NCBI GenBank assembly: GCA_018714645.1
Contig: DVND01000123.1
Coordinates: forward strand, 1 to 5,143
DNA length: 5,143 bases
Origin: Candidatus Avimonoglobus intestinipullorum
GTDB lineage: Bacteria > Bacillota > Clostridia > UBA1381
Reading direction: 5' to 3'
Positions 5,096 through 5,143 of this stretch are shown piece after piece. The position numbers were made by a program, and so were the translations under genes. The notes under the pieces were generated by a model. It saw nothing but the letters and a program-made list of their open reading frames with translations, did no database searches and was not told the DNA's origin. The first letter of the stretch is position 1, and the number at the start of each line of letters is the position of its first letter.

Positions 5096-5143
5096 AATCC
5101 TCATCCGTCTGCAAGAATTTGTACGCCGGGACGCCGAATGTTT
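5094..5143 (-). CDS. C-terminal end of a second XRE-family regulator (partial)
   Basis: Reading leftward from the right edge, the frame gives TFGVPAYKFLQTDED and then TAA (5094-5096). Thirteen residues from GVPAY to the stop are identical to the end of the XRE protein at 4726-4968. Three of those codons differ synonymously (Gly, Leu and Asp). The gene continues beyond the window, so completeness and function cannot be judged. It precedes the visible XRE gene in the same direction, separated by a terminator and promoter. Confidence 0.82.
   Translation of the reverse strand, partial: TFGVPAYKFLQTDED

Larger units (their letters stand above)
5033..5135 (-). repeat. direct repeat, copy 2: XRE 3' end, terminator and promoter
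   Basis: This block matches 4664-4767 in the same orientation. The copies differ by scattered substitutions and one deleted base between the stop codon and the -35 box, so the duplication is not recent or has since diverged. The repeat may extend beyond the right edge. Confidence 0.8.

Overview
The window looks like a Gram-positive, probably Firmicutes/Clostridia, chromosome. Shine-Dalgarno sequences are strong, promoters are sigma-A-like with extended -10 boxes, intrinsic terminators are tight, and the wall-synthesis proteins resemble those of lactic acid bacteria, enterococci and pneumococci. Base composition is uneven. The central leftward operon is GC-rich (roughly 55% by eye), while the left 310 bases are very AT-rich (24% GC by hand count for the small gene there). 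The left end is therefore probably of different origin. The genus cannot be told from this sequence.

Layout. Bases 1-143 are a divergent control region. A good leftward promoter and ribosome site lead to a start codon exactly at the window edge, a rightward promoter serves a 55-residue ribbon-helix-helix (RHH) protein (144-311), and a perfect 10-bp inverted repeat lies between the two -35 boxes. A bidirectional terminator (310-339) separates that gene from a convergent three-gene operon (4628 down to 338, minus strand). In transcription order the operon encodes an ATP-grasp ligase of the D-aspartate ligase type, an aspartate/glutamate racemase, and a 786-residue fusion of a MurE-type Mur ligase with an N-acetylglutamate kinase (ArgB). 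Upstream is a small XRE regulator (4726-4968), then the last 15 codons of a second, nearly identical XRE gene running off the right edge. The terminator and promoter after each XRE gene are also duplicated, so the XRE gene and the operon start from near-identical promoters.

How the genes may work together (inference). A racemase makes D-Asp, an ATP-grasp ligase attaches D-Asp to the side-chain amine of the third stem residue of the peptidoglycan precursor, and a MurE-type ligase installs that third residue. This is the logic of A4-type L-Lys-D-Asp or L-Orn-D-Asp cross-bridges. The covalently attached acetylglutamate kinase is the striking part, because its pathway leads to ornithine. The fusion may therefore tie ornithine supply to cell-wall precursor synthesis. 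The kinase keeps the substrate residues but seems to lack the usual C-terminal signature of arginine feedback inhibition, and the MurE part lacks the diaminopimelate (DAP)-selecting arginine. The MurE-ArgB fusion with D-Asp ligase and racemase is the best candidate here for an undescribed system.
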